DNA of 64,000 bases, from contig JAFTKO010000003.1 of the NCBI GenBank assembly GCA_017453205.1, positions 1 to 64,000 on the forward strand. Direction: 5' to 3'. Source of the stretch: Clostridia bacterium. Lineage in GTDB: Bacteria; Bacillota; Clostridia; Oscillospirales; CAG-272. A program made the position numbers and the translations under genes. Positions 53,328 through 63,412 of the stretch are shown in pieces. A model generated the notes under the pieces. It was not told where the DNA came from. It did not search any database and was given only the letters and a program-made list of their open reading frames with translations. How positions within the stretch are numbered: position 1 is the first letter of the stretch; each line of letters begins with the position of its first letter.

Positions 53328-54095
53328 TCAGCTCTTAATCAAAGCGCAAAATTCCTCATACACCGCGGCATTACTCGCAACCATGTGCTCGTTCAGCTTA
53401 CCAATGTGCACCTCACCGTCAAGGTTGGTCATCACACCGCCCGCTTCCTTGATCATGCAAAGTCCCGCGGCATAATCCCAAGGCTTGAGATAACGTCCTA
53501 AGAACACGTCCGCTTGACCGCACGCAATATAAGCAAGCTCGACTGCGGCAGAGCCAAAGGTGCGGATGTCCTGACAGCTCGAATAGATCTTTAAGGCGTG
53601 GTCCATTGCCGCACGGCAGTCGTTTTTAAAGTAGGGATTGAACTCCAAAATACCGATACAATCGGACAGGTGTTTATTTTTACTGCATCGAATCGGCTTG
53701 CCATTGAGATATGCACCCTTCCCTTTTTCCGCCCAAAACAGCTCCTCGGTGTAAGGAATGTAGATCACCCCTGCAACCACATCGCCGCCGGAATACAGCC
53801 CCAGCGACACCGCACAAAAGCTCAAGCCATGCATAAAATTGGTGGTGCCATCAATAGGATCCAAAATCCAATAATCCTTGGTCTCATCAATGGCGGTATC
53901 GCCCTCTTCGGAAATGAATCCAATATCAGGGAAGGTCTCGGTCAATCTGCGGTGCAGATATTCGGAAATCTCATAATCGGCGCGCGTCACAAAATCGGCA
54001 TCTCCCTTTTTGGTAACATCCGCGCGTAATTGTTCGTCAAAAAAGATACTGTCGGTCTCCTTGACGATTTTAATAAGTTGCTCCATATTCATCAT
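53328..54095 (-). CDS. Inositol monophosphatase family protein
   Basis: The ATG at 54093-54095 has AAAGGA about 7 bases upstream. The 255-residue enzyme has the metal-binding motifs FISEEGD, ILDPIDGTTNFMHG and the C-terminal KPWDYAAGLCMIKEAGG of the SuhB/inositol phosphatase family. It removes phosphate from inositol or related sugar phosphates in the cytoplasm with magnesium. It ends the operon of GH20 hexosaminidase and SGNH hydrolase, so a sugar phosphate from that pathway may be its substrate. Confidence 0.92.
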   Translation of the reverse strand: MMNMEQLIKIVKETDSIFFDEQLRADVTKKGDADFVTRADYEISEYLHRRLTETFPDIGFISEEGDTAIDETKDYWILDPIDGTTNFMHGLSFCAVSLGLYSGGDVVAGVIYIPYTEELFWAEKGKGAYLNGKPIRCSKNKHLSDCIGILEFNPYFKNDCRAAMDHALKIYSSCQDIRTFGSAAVELAYIACGQADVFLGRYLKPWDYAAGLCMIKEAGGVMTNLDGEVHIGKLNEHMVASNAAVYEEFCALIKS

Positions 54096-54141
54096 GTTTT
54101 TTCCTTTCGGTGATTTTGGTATATGCTTATCGGCGCTCCTT

Positions 54142-55197
54142 TTATCGGAGAATCTTTTCAAAAATCGGCAACAGTGCCTTGAAAAAACGGTAAAACCCGA
54201 GATCATTGGGGTGCGTACCGTCAACGGTACAGGCATCGTACTCGTCTCCCGCAAAAATCGACGCGCCGTCGAGGTAACAGATGTTTTGATCTCCGCTTGC
54301 CAGCGCGGTTTGATAGGTCTTCATAACAATGCTACGGCGCGCGCAATCATCGGGACGGTTCCAAAAATCGGGACGCGAGATCATAATGTACGGAACATCG
54401 GGATGCTTGGCGCGAATCGAACGATAGAGTTTTTTGTGTGTATTTTCAAGATGCTCCGTACTCGGAGCATTATGATCGTAATCCGAAACAAACACCGACA
54501 TCCGAAGGCTTGCAAGATAATCGATCATCGCGTCCTCGGCGCGTCCGCAACCCGAAAAGCCGAGGTTGACGTAATCCATGTCAAGCGCGCGAGACAAAAA
54601 GTTTTGGTAGCAGGTCCCGGGGCGCGAGGCGCATCCGCCCTGCGTGATCGACGAGCCGTAAAAAACAACCGGCAATTCATTGGAATATTTCATCGGCGCT
54701 TGAAACATGCTCCCCTGCTGAACCCCAATGTACAGCTTGGACACATTGTTGTAAAGCGGGAAATTCAAAACATAGTCGGTCATTTCACCATTTACGTCAA
54801 GAACCGACTCATAACCGTGTTCACAAGAGATATGCGGCGCAAAAGTTTTGATATAGCTTTGTCGCCTGCCCTTTTCGGACATCGAATACAGATCAAAGCC
54901 GCAAATGCCACAAAACGCCATACGCGTCATACGCGATTGCTTATCCCACTCGCAACGAATCGCAATGTACGGCGAATCGGTGCAAAAACGCGCACGGACA
55001 CCCGCGGTATTTCGGCAGAGCTCGTGCACGCCCGTACTGACCGCTTTTGCAACCTCGTCCGGCATACGCAGATAGGGATCTTTTCGTACCGCCCCGCAGA
55101 TCACAAAAGGATCATCCGCAGCATCATACCATACAATGTCCTCCTTTTTGACATTGCTTGGCAGTGAAAAATTGGTGTCGATCTTGGAAATATCCAT
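54142..55197 (-). CDS. SGNH/GDSL hydrolase with N-terminal sandwich domain
   Basis: The ATG at 55195-55197 is preferred; a GGAAGTGAGG site lies about 11 bases before it, and the frame continues upstream to a TTG. The 351-residue protein has a beta-rich N-terminal domain (about 1-165) and a catalytic domain with the nucleophile in VVFYGSSITQGG, the GCGRAEDA block and DGTHPNDLG (Asp-x-x-His). There is no signal peptide, so it is cytoplasmic, probably an acetyl-esterase for imported acetylated sugars. It starts 24 bp after the GH20 gene. Confidence 0.88.
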   Translation of the reverse strand: MDISKIDTNFSLPSNVKKEDIVWYDAADDPFVICGAVRKDPYLRMPDEVAKAVSTGVHELCRNTAGVRARFCTDSPYIAIRCEWDKQSRMTRMAFCGICGFDLYSMSEKGRRQSYIKTFAPHISCEHGYESVLDVNGEMTDYVLNFPLYNNVSKLYIGVQQGSMFQAPMKYSNELPVVFYGSSITQGGCASRPGTCYQNFLSRALDMDYVNLGFSGCGRAEDAMIDYLASLRMSVFVSDYDHNAPSTEHLENTHKKLYRSIRAKHPDVPYIMISRPDFWNRPDDCARRSIVMKTYQTALASGDQNICYLDGASIFAGDEYDACTVDGTHPNDLGFYRFFKALLPIFEKILR

Positions 55198-55220
55198 AGC
55201 GGTAAAAGCCTCACTTCCAA

Positions 55221-56831
55221 TCAAATTCCGTGGCCGATCACATTGACTGTTGCAAAAAGAGGCGCTCTGTTGACGTTCATACTCTGTTCCTTTTCTCCAA
55301 ACGGCAACAGCGGTTCATCCAACTCTTCGATACGGTCGAGCTTCCCGTTGACGTAATCAAGAATGCGTTGACGGCAAGCGTTGGTACGTCGGATCAATCC
55401 GCCAAGCCGCAGGTCCTGCACGTCAAAGCCATGGGGCTTGTTGTCTGCCATCCACTGTTTTTCAAACGCCTTTCCAAAAATATCGATCAGCTTTGCAACC
55501 CGGACATATTCGTTCTCGGCAAGATGTTTTAATGCTTCCTTGTCGCCCGCTTCATAAGCAAGGCGGGTGCGGATTCCAAGCTCATATTTGATCGCCAAAA
55601 CATCGCACAGCTTGGCGGCACTGTCAAACACATATCCGTAGCGGCGGCTCTTTTTGGCGGTTGCGTGTAAGCGCGTGGCAAATTCCTTGTATTTTTCACC
55701 TGCTCCGAGCTTTACCGTGTAATCCAAAAAATCATTAAAATAATCCGAATACAGCATATATTTGGACGGATTGCGCGGCTTCCCCTCGTACACTACAACA
55801 TCATTTGGGCAATCAATCGCCATGTATTCATCAAAATCGATCCCGCTGAATTTTTTGAACTTTTCTTTGATCACCGCCTCATCGGTGTTCCCTTTGGCAT
55901 ACTCGGCAAGATAGAACAGAGACGGCAATTGCGAAAAATGCGAGCACTCAGCACCGTCGTCTCCCCACATGGTCATAAATACATTTTGGATACCGTGTTT
56001 TCGGCAAGCATCCAACGCAGGAAGCATGGATTGAAGCGTAAAACGGTTATACGGAATCATGCCGTACCAGCTCCACGCGCCGCCCGCAAACCATGTCTTG
56101 TCCGAGAGCTGTTGATGATTTTCGATCATATCGCTATAGGTCTGCTCCGTGACTTGATAGTAATCCCAGTACACGGGAATGACCGAACTCGGGAGGGACT
56201 CCACCACTTCTTTTGGCATTTCGCACTTCGGGATCGTATATTTGCCGCCATTCCAGGGACGGAAAAACATATCCGACCAGATCATGACCTCATAGTCATA
56301 TTTTTTTGCAATTTCACAGATACGTGCCAAATGACGCTTCATGATGCTGTTGACTGTCTCGTAGCCATGGAGATCAAGATGCTTTCCGCGTCCCAGCATA
56401 TGCGCCTCGTCCATGCCAATGTGAATCTTTCGAGCAGCAAAACACTCGGAAAGCGTCGAGAACATACGGTCGATCAGTTCATAGGTGCGCGCGTCATCGG
56501 TAAGAAGAATGTCATCGCAATCCTTGGGAAATTTTCCCCAACGGAAAATGGCGTTAAGATGCGCCAGCGTTTGAATGCAAGGAATGACGGTCATGCCGAG
56601 TTCCGATGCAAAGGCGTCGATCTCCTTCATCTCTTGCTTGGAATAGCGTCCGCGCATATAGCCAAAATAGGGTTCGCCGTCGACCTCATAGGTGTCCTCG
56701 GTGTAAAGCATGACACAGTTATACCCCATTTTTTGAAGCAAGGGCAAAAAACGCTTTAGCCCGTCCATGCTCATAACGGCGTTGCGCGACATATCGATCA
56801 TCACGCCAAAGGTTTTAAAATTGTTTTTCAT
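55221..56831 (-). CDS. GH20 beta-N-acetylhexosaminidase-like protein
   Basis: The ATG at 56829-56831 has GGAG 8 bases upstream. The 536-residue protein has a TIM-barrel start (MIDMSRNAVMSMDGLKRFLP) and the catalytic pair in HIGMDEAHMLGRG (Asp141-Glu142), the GH20 signature in the HxGxDE form. A helical C-terminal half follows. It lacks a signal peptide and the usual N-terminal GH20b domain, so it acts inside the cell on imported N-acetylhexosaminides. First gene of an operon with an SGNH hydrolase and an inositol-phosphatase-like enzyme. Confidence 0.85.
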   Translation of the reverse strand: MKNNFKTFGVMIDMSRNAVMSMDGLKRFLPLLQKMGYNCVMLYTEDTYEVDGEPYFGYMRGRYSKQEMKEIDAFASELGMTVIPCIQTLAHLNAIFRWGKFPKDCDDILLTDDARTYELIDRMFSTLSECFAARKIHIGMDEAHMLGRGKHLDLHGYETVNSIMKRHLARICEIAKKYDYEVMIWSDMFFRPWNGGKYTIPKCEMPKEVVESLPSSVIPVYWDYYQVTEQTYSDMIENHQQLSDKTWFAGGAWSWYGMIPYNRFTLQSMLPALDACRKHGIQNVFMTMWGDDGAECSHFSQLPSLFYLAEYAKGNTDEAVIKEKFKKFSGIDFDEYMAIDCPNDVVVYEGKPRNPSKYMLYSDYFNDFLDYTVKLGAGEKYKEFATRLHATAKKSRRYGYVFDSAAKLCDVLAIKYELGIRTRLAYEAGDKEALKHLAENEYVRVAKLIDIFGKAFEKQWMADNKPHGFDVQDLRLGGLIRRTNACRQRILDYVNGKLDRIEELDEPLLPFGEKEQSMNVNRAPLFATVNVIGHGI

Positions 56832-56865
56832 AGACTCACACTCCGTTTGCAAATAATATATATCC

Positions 56866-56894
56866 ATTGTACCGCAAAAATGGATAGATGTCAA
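56866..56894 (-). promoter_or_regulatory. Promoter of the GH20 operon
   Basis: On the minus strand, TTGACA (56889-56894) and TACAAT (56866-56871) are separated by 17 bases. Confidence 0.82.
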
Positions 56895-56985
56895 TTGTTT
56901 TTTGATTTTCAGATAGACTTTTTCGTAGGAATGGAAAAGGCGGGGAGAAACAACGCCTCTCCCCGCCTCGGAATGTTAAAAAGAC

Positions 56986-59900
56986 TTATCTGTTCTTCTT
57001 TTTGGAGGCAAGAGGCACCAATGCAAGCAGAATAACGGGAACACTCAAACCAATGGCACTGCCGCAACCGGAGTCTTGCGTATCGGCAGGTGCGGTAGTA
57101 CCGGGCTCGGTAGCAGGCTCGGTCTGGGGTTCGGTCTCTGTGGGTTCCGTAGTTACAGCAGCCTTTTCCGCAACATAGGGATTGCCCTCCCAACCGTTCA
57201 GTACGTTTGCGGGAACGGTTTCCGCCTCGGCGGCGGTGTAGATATCGAGCGTACCGAGGGTGATCCACGCACTTGTAGAGGAAATTCTCACATAGCGGTA
57301 ATTGTTATCGGGCTCGACCGTGAGAACGAACAGGTTCTTTTGCGTAATATCATAGAGCGTGTTAAACTGGCTGTCAAGCTGTTTGAGCGTGACCCAAGTT
57401 TCGCCATCGGCAGAAACCTCGATCAGCGCGTGATTCCAGCGCTTGGTGTTGGTGTCGTTGCTCTTGTGCGCAAGGGCGATGGCGGTGATGGGAGACGCCT
57501 CGGCAAGCTTTACAGTGATGTAAGAGCGCTTGTCGTTGGTTTCGTCCACATAGGAAAGCGCTTCGCCATAGTCGGCGGAACCGAGAATATGGTCAAACAA
57601 ATAAGACGTTCTGTTATCGGTGTAATAAGAATTGGAGATTTCATACCCCTTATTATTGTTAAAGGTCTCGTCCAATTCCGCAACCGTACCGTCAATATCG
57701 ACCGCGTAGCCGCGCATCTCGATTTCGGAAATACTTCCGTATTCCATCTCAATGCGCAAATAACGGAGCGCGTAGGTGTAAATCTCGTTCAGAGCATTGT
57801 CGGTGTACTCGGTACCGTTAAAGCCAAAGGCATACAGGGAGCTGATTCTTTCCACAGAGTAGAGCGGGATCCAGTTGACACCGTCCTCGGAACCCGAAAC
57901 GGTGAGGTTGGTAATTTTGGAGCCTGCACGGATCGTCAAGCCGCTCAAAACCACTCTGCCGTCAAAGGAACCGGTGATAGAACCCGCGAATGCGGTTGCC
58001 TTATCGCCGTCAAATGCGATTGCGGCACCGTCGGTCATTTGGGCGAAAGTCAAAGGGGTTTCGTTTTTGTTTTGGTAAACGGTCAAGCTGTCCTTTTCGA
58101 TCTCACCCGAGGCGATCTCGGACACAAAGGGGTCACCCTCCCAGCCCTTGAGAACAGTTGCGGGAACAGTGGCATCCGCACCCTTGGTGTAAACGTCCAA
58201 TGTACCAATGGTGATCCACGGGTCAACAAATCTGACGTAGCGGTAATTATTGTTGGGATCCACGTTGACGTATGTTAGGTTTCTATCGCCGAGGTTGGGA
58301 TCGGAGGAATAATTATTTGCCAGTGTGGTGATCTCCACCCAGTTCTCGCCATCGGTGGAAGCCTCGATCTTGAGTCCGTTCCAACGGCTGATGTTTTTGT
58401 GGAGCGAACGGTCAGAGAAAGTGATTGCACTCAAAGGATCGGTTCCGGAAATTTTTACAGTAATGATACCGGGATTAACACCATCATCCTCGGTTGCAAT
58501 AATGCATGCACCCACATAATCGCCGTCAATGATATGGTCGGTAACAACGTCCATGCGGTCGCCGTCGGCATAGTAGCTCTTTGTGACCTGCCAGCCTGTG
58601 CCGTTGAAGGAGGTATCAAGTTCTGTGACGTTACCAACAACCGGCATCTCATAGCCGTACATTTCGATTTCGGCAATGCTTCCGTACGCGATCTCCACGC
58701 GCAGATACTTCCATGAAAAACTAAACATCTGTGCCAAGGCGTACTCGGAGTAGGTCGTGCCGTCGTAACCGAAGGTCACGCTTTCTTCTACCGCGTCTCT
58801 CTTGTAAAGTTGTTTCCATGTAACACCGTCCTCGGAGCCCGACACGGTGAGATTGTAGATCGCCGAACCTGCCTTGACAGTTAAGCCGGTCAGCACAGTC
58901 CTGGTATCGAATTTACCCGTAACAGAACCCGCATAAGCGGTAGCGGCATCCTTGTCAAATGCCTTCTCTGCCCCCTCGGTGTATGTCGAGAAGGTCACGT
59001 TAGTGTGGTTGTTTTGGGTGACGATCGCCTCCGCCTTTGTCACGGTCGTTTCGTCATCGGGAGAAGCCTCGGTCACACCGTCATCGGGCGTACCCGTGTA
59101 GGTGTCGCCTGCCCAGCCCTTGAGTACGTTTGCGGGAACGGTCACATCAGCACCTTTGGTGTAAAGGTCGATGGTACCAAAGGTAAGCTCGGTGCTCAAG
59201 GTCGAATCGGCTGCACTTCCGGAGGTGATTTTTACATAGCGATAGCCTTTGGTGGAGTCTACCTCGATGTAACTCAGATTTTTCTCATTTACGCCCGCAA
59301 CGGTAATAAAATAGTCCTTTGATACGCTGTCTACGTTTGCATCGGATTTCGGACCAAGGGTCGTGATCTCCGTCCAAGTTTCACCGTCAACAGAACCCTC
59401 AAACTTGACCCCCGCCATTCTCTTGCGGTTGTTCCAACTGTCTCCCATGCGGAACATAAAAGCAATTGCGCTGAGAGGCTCATCGTTTGCCGTTTTCAGA
59501 ATGAGCGTTCCATGGTCGCTATCATCACTTTTGGTGATGACCGCACCCTCGTACGCCACGCCAAGGATATGGTCGGTCACGTCATCCATGTAGTCCACGC
59601 CGCGTTCCTCATAATAGTTCTTGGAATACTTCCAACCCGTTTCGTTAAAGGTCTTGTCAAGCGCGGAAACGTGTCCCGCAACTTCCATGGTATAACCGTA
59701 CATCACGATGTCGGCAATGCTGCCTTCGGTGATCTCAAAACGCAGATAGCTCCACGCGTAGGAATACATCTGATCCCCCTCAGTCAATCCGCTTGTCCAA
59801 GAGACACCGTTGTAGCCGTAGGTAACCGAGGTAGCTACACGATCCGCCTCGTAAAGAACGATCCAGTTCGCACCGTCCTCGGAGCCCGAGATCTTGAGAT

Positions 59901-60168
59901 TCTTCAATTCTTTTCCCGCCGTCACGGTTACACCCGTGAGGACGGTTCTTTTTTCAAACTTACCGGTGACAGAGCCGCTGTACATCGTTGCGGCTTTGCC
60001 GTCAAAGGCATCGGAAGCGCCTGCGGTATACTCGGAAAAGCTGATTGCGGCGTACGTGTTTTTTGTGACTGTCACGTCCCCTGCTGCTGCAAACACGGGA
60101 ACAGAAAGAGTTGCGAGCAACACAAGACAGCAAAGAAACGCAAAAACTCTTTTCAATGTGTTTTTCAT
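56986..60168 (-). CDS. Large surface protein with discoidin-like repeats and DSGC tail
   Basis: The ATG has AAGGAG about 8 bases upstream. The 1060-residue protein has a signal peptide ending VPVFA, three repeats of about 330 residues (roughly 28-365, 370-680, 685-1005), and a Thr/Pro/Glu linker. Each repeat has two F5/8 type C (discoidin)-like sandwiches with a GSVTGKF-type turn, LKISGSEDGANW, SIADIVMYGY and YRYVKIT strands. The end is DSGCGS, one helix and KKKNR, the same tail as in the GLUG protein at 12648-16238. It probably binds glycans at the cell surface. The upstream gene encodes a paralog of one repeat. Confidence 0.82.
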   Translation of the reverse strand: MKNTLKRVFAFLCCLVLLATLSVPVFAAAGDVTVTKNTYAAISFSEYTAGASDAFDGKAATMYSGSVTGKFEKRTVLTGVTVTAGKELKNLKISGSEDGANWIVLYEADRVATSVTYGYNGVSWTSGLTEGDQMYSYAWSYLRFEITEGSIADIVMYGYTMEVAGHVSALDKTFNETGWKYSKNYYEERGVDYMDDVTDHILGVAYEGAVITKSDDSDHGTLILKTANDEPLSAIAFMFRMGDSWNNRKRMAGVKFEGSVDGETWTEITTLGPKSDANVDSVSKDYFITVAGVNEKNLSYIEVDSTKGYRYVKITSGSAADSTLSTELTFGTIDLYTKGADVTVPANVLKGWAGDTYTGTPDDGVTEASPDDETTVTKAEAIVTQNNHTNVTFSTYTEGAEKAFDKDAATAYAGSVTGKFDTRTVLTGLTVKAGSAIYNLTVSGSEDGVTWKQLYKRDAVEESVTFGYDGTTYSEYALAQMFSFSWKYLRVEIAYGSIAEIEMYGYEMPVVGNVTELDTSFNGTGWQVTKSYYADGDRMDVVTDHIIDGDYVGACIIATEDDGVNPGIITVKISGTDPLSAITFSDRSLHKNISRWNGLKIEASTDGENWVEITTLANNYSSDPNLGDRNLTYVNVDPNNNYRYVRFVDPWITIGTLDVYTKGADATVPATVLKGWEGDPFVSEIASGEIEKDSLTVYQNKNETPLTFAQMTDGAAIAFDGDKATAFAGSITGSFDGRVVLSGLTIRAGSKITNLTVSGSEDGVNWIPLYSVERISSLYAFGFNGTEYTDNALNEIYTYALRYLRIEMEYGSISEIEMRGYAVDIDGTVAELDETFNNNKGYEISNSYYTDNRTSYLFDHILGSADYGEALSYVDETNDKRSYITVKLAEASPITAIALAHKSNDTNTKRWNHALIEVSADGETWVTLKQLDSQFNTLYDITQKNLFVLTVEPDNNYRYVRISSTSAWITLGTLDIYTAAEAETVPANVLNGWEGNPYVAEKAAVTTEPTETEPQTEPATEPGTTAPADTQDSGCGSAIGLSVPVILLALVPLASKKKNR

Positions 60169-60189
60169 ATAGATTTCTCCTTTGATTTG

Positions 60190-60333
60190 TTAAATACCGT
60201 CGGTTTCCCAATCCAATTCGATACCAAAATTGGCGGTTGATGTGGGTGACACAGTGAGAATATCCTCACAAAAGACAGAAATCATCAACATTTCCGGGGA
60301 AACATATGTGTTTTTCATCATGTTTTTCATCAT
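60190..60333 (-). CDS. Small conserved-type peptide, 47 residues
   Basis: AAAAGGAG lies 6 bases before the ATG at 60333. The peptide begins MMKNMMKNTYVSPEMLMISV and contains FCEDILTVSP, the pattern of short clostridial peptides that accompany secreted proteins. It has no signal peptide or helix long enough to span a membrane. It sits 21 bp before the discoidin-like gene, inside the operon. Function unknown. Confidence 0.6.
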   Translation of the reverse strand: MMKNMMKNTYVSPEMLMISVFCEDILTVSPTSTANFGIELDWETDGI

Positions 60334-60354
60334 GTTTTCTCCTTTTCTTCTCTA

Positions 60355-61869
60355 TCAAGCCGCATTTGGAATTACAAGGTCAACAGGTGTAACCGTCAAT
60401 CCGGTTTCTGCATCATAAGTTACAACAACACTCTTTTCGACAGCAGCAAATGTGTAATCGCCAATTTCAACATAGGACGTAATGGTAAATGTCACATCAT
60501 ATGTAGTGGGAATGCCATTTACAGTAATCGCATACAAATATTCACCCTCGTCTGCCTCAATGGTTTGAGTGATCGAGCCGTTTTTTCCGAGAAGAGACGT
60601 GTATACGGTAGTGGTTGTAGCGTCAAAGGTCCTGGTCTGCTTTGCATCGGAGGAATCAGTCCAGCTTGCAACAATCTTCATGCCAACTGCATCCGCATCA
60701 GCACAGCTTCCTGCAAAAGTACCAACAAAACGCATATTATATTTGCCACTGACACTATCCACAGCAGTGTGCTGTACGCCAAGGGTTTCAACCGATGCCG
60801 CAGGCTTTTCAGCCACAAAGGTATCGCCATCCCAGTCCTTGAGGATGTTTGCGGGAGCAGTCACATCTGCACCCTTGGTGTAAAGATCGATGGTACCGAA
60901 GGTAAGCATGGTGGTGAGTGAATCAAGCGTTCTCTTTCCCGCCGAAATCTTAATATATCGATAATTTTTTGTCTGATCCACTTCGATATAACTTAAATTT
61001 TTATTGTTTACGGTTGAAATATTCACATAACCATTGGACGTACTTGTATCAAGGGTTGTAATTTCAGTCCAGCTTTCTCCGTCTTCGGATCCTTCAAACA
61101 TCACACCTGCCATACGGCATCGAGCACCCCAACCATCTCCCATTCTGAACATAAAAGAAATTGCGCTGAGCGGCTCTTCTTTTGCCGTTTTGAGTATGAG
61201 CCATCCGTAAGCTTCTCCCTCTGTTGCATCTATGCATGGACCTTCATATGCCACACCGAGAATATGGTCGGTCAAGTCGTCCATGTAGTCAACACCTCTA
61301 TCCGCATAATAGTTTTTGGAATATTTCCATCCCGTTTCGTTAAAGGTATTATCAAGAGCAGAAACATTTCCAACAACGTCCATAGCATAGCCGTACATCA
61401 CTACGTCCGCAATGCTACCGTAAGCAATCTCGATACGGATATACTTCCATGAATAGGAATACATTTCAGCACCTTCCGACAGGTCGGTCGCCCAAGAGCT
61501 GCCGTTATGACCAAATATAATCGTATTCTCTACCTTATCTGCCTCATAAAGGTCGATCCAATTCACACCGTCCTCGGAACCCGAGACGAGAAGTCCGTAA
61601 ATAGTAGAACCGGCAGTCAAGGTCAAACCGGAGAGAACACTTCTCGTTGCAAACTGTCCGGTAATCGAGCCTGCATATGCGGTTGTCGCGTCACCGTCAA
61701 ACGCATTGACGGCACCTTCGGTATAAGCGGCAAAAGAAATCTCCGAATGATACCAAGTAGCGGCAGTAACATTCACATCCCCCGCTGTCGCATAAGCAGG
61801 GACACACGTCGTTGCTATCAAAAGCAAGGAGCAAAGGGATACCAAAAATTTTTTCATCGTTTTTCTCAT
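60355..61869 (-). CDS. Secreted discoidin-like protein
   Basis: The ATG at 61867-61869 has AAGGAG about 10 bases upstream. The 504-residue protein has a signal peptide ending VPAYA and one copy of the two-sandwich repeat found three times in the 1060-residue protein (about 25-345; LLVSGSEDGVNWIDLYEADK and FNETGWKYSKNYYADRGVDY are near identical). A C-terminal domain (about 360-504, KYNMRFVGTFAGSCADADAV) resembles the RFIAS domain of the giant BNR protein. It has no DSGC tail, so it is probably released or held by partners. It ends 21 bp before the 47-residue peptide gene. Confidence 0.78.
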   Translation of the reverse strand: MRKTMKKFLVSLCSLLLIATTCVPAYATAGDVNVTAATWYHSEISFAAYTEGAVNAFDGDATTAYAGSITGQFATRSVLSGLTLTAGSTIYGLLVSGSEDGVNWIDLYEADKVENTIIFGHNGSSWATDLSEGAEMYSYSWKYIRIEIAYGSIADVVMYGYAMDVVGNVSALDNTFNETGWKYSKNYYADRGVDYMDDLTDHILGVAYEGPCIDATEGEAYGWLILKTAKEEPLSAISFMFRMGDGWGARCRMAGVMFEGSEDGESWTEITTLDTSTSNGYVNISTVNNKNLSYIEVDQTKNYRYIKISAGKRTLDSLTTMLTFGTIDLYTKGADVTAPANILKDWDGDTFVAEKPAASVETLGVQHTAVDSVSGKYNMRFVGTFAGSCADADAVGMKIVASWTDSSDAKQTRTFDATTTTVYTSLLGKNGSITQTIEADEGEYLYAITVNGIPTTYDVTFTITSYVEIGDYTFAAVEKSVVVTYDAETGLTVTPVDLVIPNAA

Positions 61870-61936
61870 TTGTTTTTTCTCCTTAAAAAATACTTGTGAA
61901 AACGCTTTTTTCATTGGTATTGATTTGCAAAGAATA

Positions 61937-63388
61937 TCAGCCAAGCTTCAAATTTACTTTTTCGATGTTAATGCGCCAAATATCACCATTCTGATAGGTC
62001 GCCTTCAAGGTTGTCCATTCCTTATAATCATCATAAAAGGCGTTGCGGAACAGGTTGTACATGGCAATATCGTCGGCGAAAATACGACCGCTGTCATAAA
62101 TGATAGAATCGTGAATGATATCCAACAGCTCGGCATTTTGAGGATTTTGCATATAGCGCAAACGGAACGCCTGCTCGTAAACGGCGGGAGTAATGGTCTC
62201 GTAGCCCGAGGAGCCCATCGCCTCCATCACCGCACCCGTCATATCGGAATTGGCGGCAGTAACGGGAACGGAAAACATACTGACCGAATAACCCGCGATG
62301 GAATAGTATTCCTCCTGCTCATCGTCATACATCGGGTAAGGAACCACGGCATAATCAAAATCGGCGTCCAAAAGGTAGGTCTGCACATCAAGCAAACGTA
62401 AGGACATATACATCAAGGCTTTACTTTCCACAAAGGTGGTACCAATGCTTGTAGCGCTGTCAAGCTTGCCGACATCGGCATAGTTTGTAACCAACTCGCG
62501 AATATCCTCATACAGATCAATCGCCTTTTGTGTCTCCAGATCCTCGGACATTTGCAAAAGTCCGTCGGAGTCGTGCGTTACAAAAGTCATGCCGGAGCCG
62601 TAAAAGATGTGGTCGGCAACACCACCGCCGCCGAAAATAAGCGCATACTTTTGATCGGCGGCAGTTTCCGACTCACCGGTCAAACCAAGCGTTAGAGTCA
62701 TCATCTTTTCCAGCGTCCAATCATAACCCAAAACAACGTCATAGATGCTTTCCGCTATAGTAAGATCTTCCCACATATCCAGATTCACAATGACGGTTCC
62801 CATCTCCGTGATTCCTGTTTGCGAAAGGTCGCCCGAGCAGAAATAGACCTTGTCACCAATGCTACAGGATTCCTTGATATTACCGGGCCACCAAGGCTGG
62901 TCAAAGTCCAGATAACCAACTTGGTTCAAGTCTTGATACAGACCTTTCATGGCCCCCACCGCCGCGGCAGGGGTGTACTGAGAGACAAGATCAAAGGTGT
63001 CACCGTTGTTGATCGAGTTCTCCAAATTGGTGATAAAGGTCTCACGACCCGCCCAGTGACCTGCTTGGGTGGTGTGCTCAAACACGATGCCCAAACGCTC
63101 CGCCACATATTCGCGGCTTTCGTATACAGCACCGTTCACCAGCTCGGCACTAAATTCACCGTACCAGTCGAGATCCTTTGCCTCGGTCCAACTGTAAACC
63201 TTAAACACTTGACCGCCAAAGTTTAGGTTGGACGGCAGATTGTCAAGGTTGCCGTCATCGGTTTCATCGTTTTGATTGCCATTGGTTGTGTTTTCTTCCT
63301 TGCCGTCGTTTTTACAGCCCGCAAAAACCGCAAGCGCCATCATCAGAACCAAGCCAATACAAATCAAACGCAAAAAATTGTTTTTCAT
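61937..63388 (-). CDS. Extracellular solute-binding lipoprotein (second copy)
   Basis: AAGGAGG lies 6 bases before the ATG. The 483-residue protein has a lipoprotein signal peptide with lipobox VFAGC, an Asn/Asp-rich linker and a sugar-binding-protein fold (QVFKVYSWTEAKDLDWYGEF, DLVSQYTPAAAVGAMKGLYQ, TSIGTTFVESKALMYMSLRL). It is a distant relative of the lipoprotein at 16299-17729. No permease or ATPase gene follows. It lies between the EEP hydrolase gene and the discoidin-like gene, all on the minus strand. Confidence 0.85.
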   Translation of the reverse strand: MKNNFLRLICIGLVLMMALAVFAGCKNDGKEENTTNGNQNDETDDGNLDNLPSNLNFGGQVFKVYSWTEAKDLDWYGEFSAELVNGAVYESREYVAERLGIVFEHTTQAGHWAGRETFITNLENSINNGDTFDLVSQYTPAAAVGAMKGLYQDLNQVGYLDFDQPWWPGNIKESCSIGDKVYFCSGDLSQTGITEMGTVIVNLDMWEDLTIAESIYDVVLGYDWTLEKMMTLTLGLTGESETAADQKYALIFGGGGVADHIFYGSGMTFVTHDSDGLLQMSEDLETQKAIDLYEDIRELVTNYADVGKLDSATSIGTTFVESKALMYMSLRLLDVQTYLLDADFDYAVVPYPMYDDEQEEYYSIAGYSVSMFSVPVTAANSDMTGAVMEAMGSSGYETITPAVYEQAFRLRYMQNPQNAELLDIIHDSIIYDSGRIFADDIAMYNLFRNAFYDDYKEWTTLKATYQNGDIWRINIEKVNLKLG

Positions 63389-63412
63389 TTTTTCCTCCTT
63401 TTATCATTCGGA

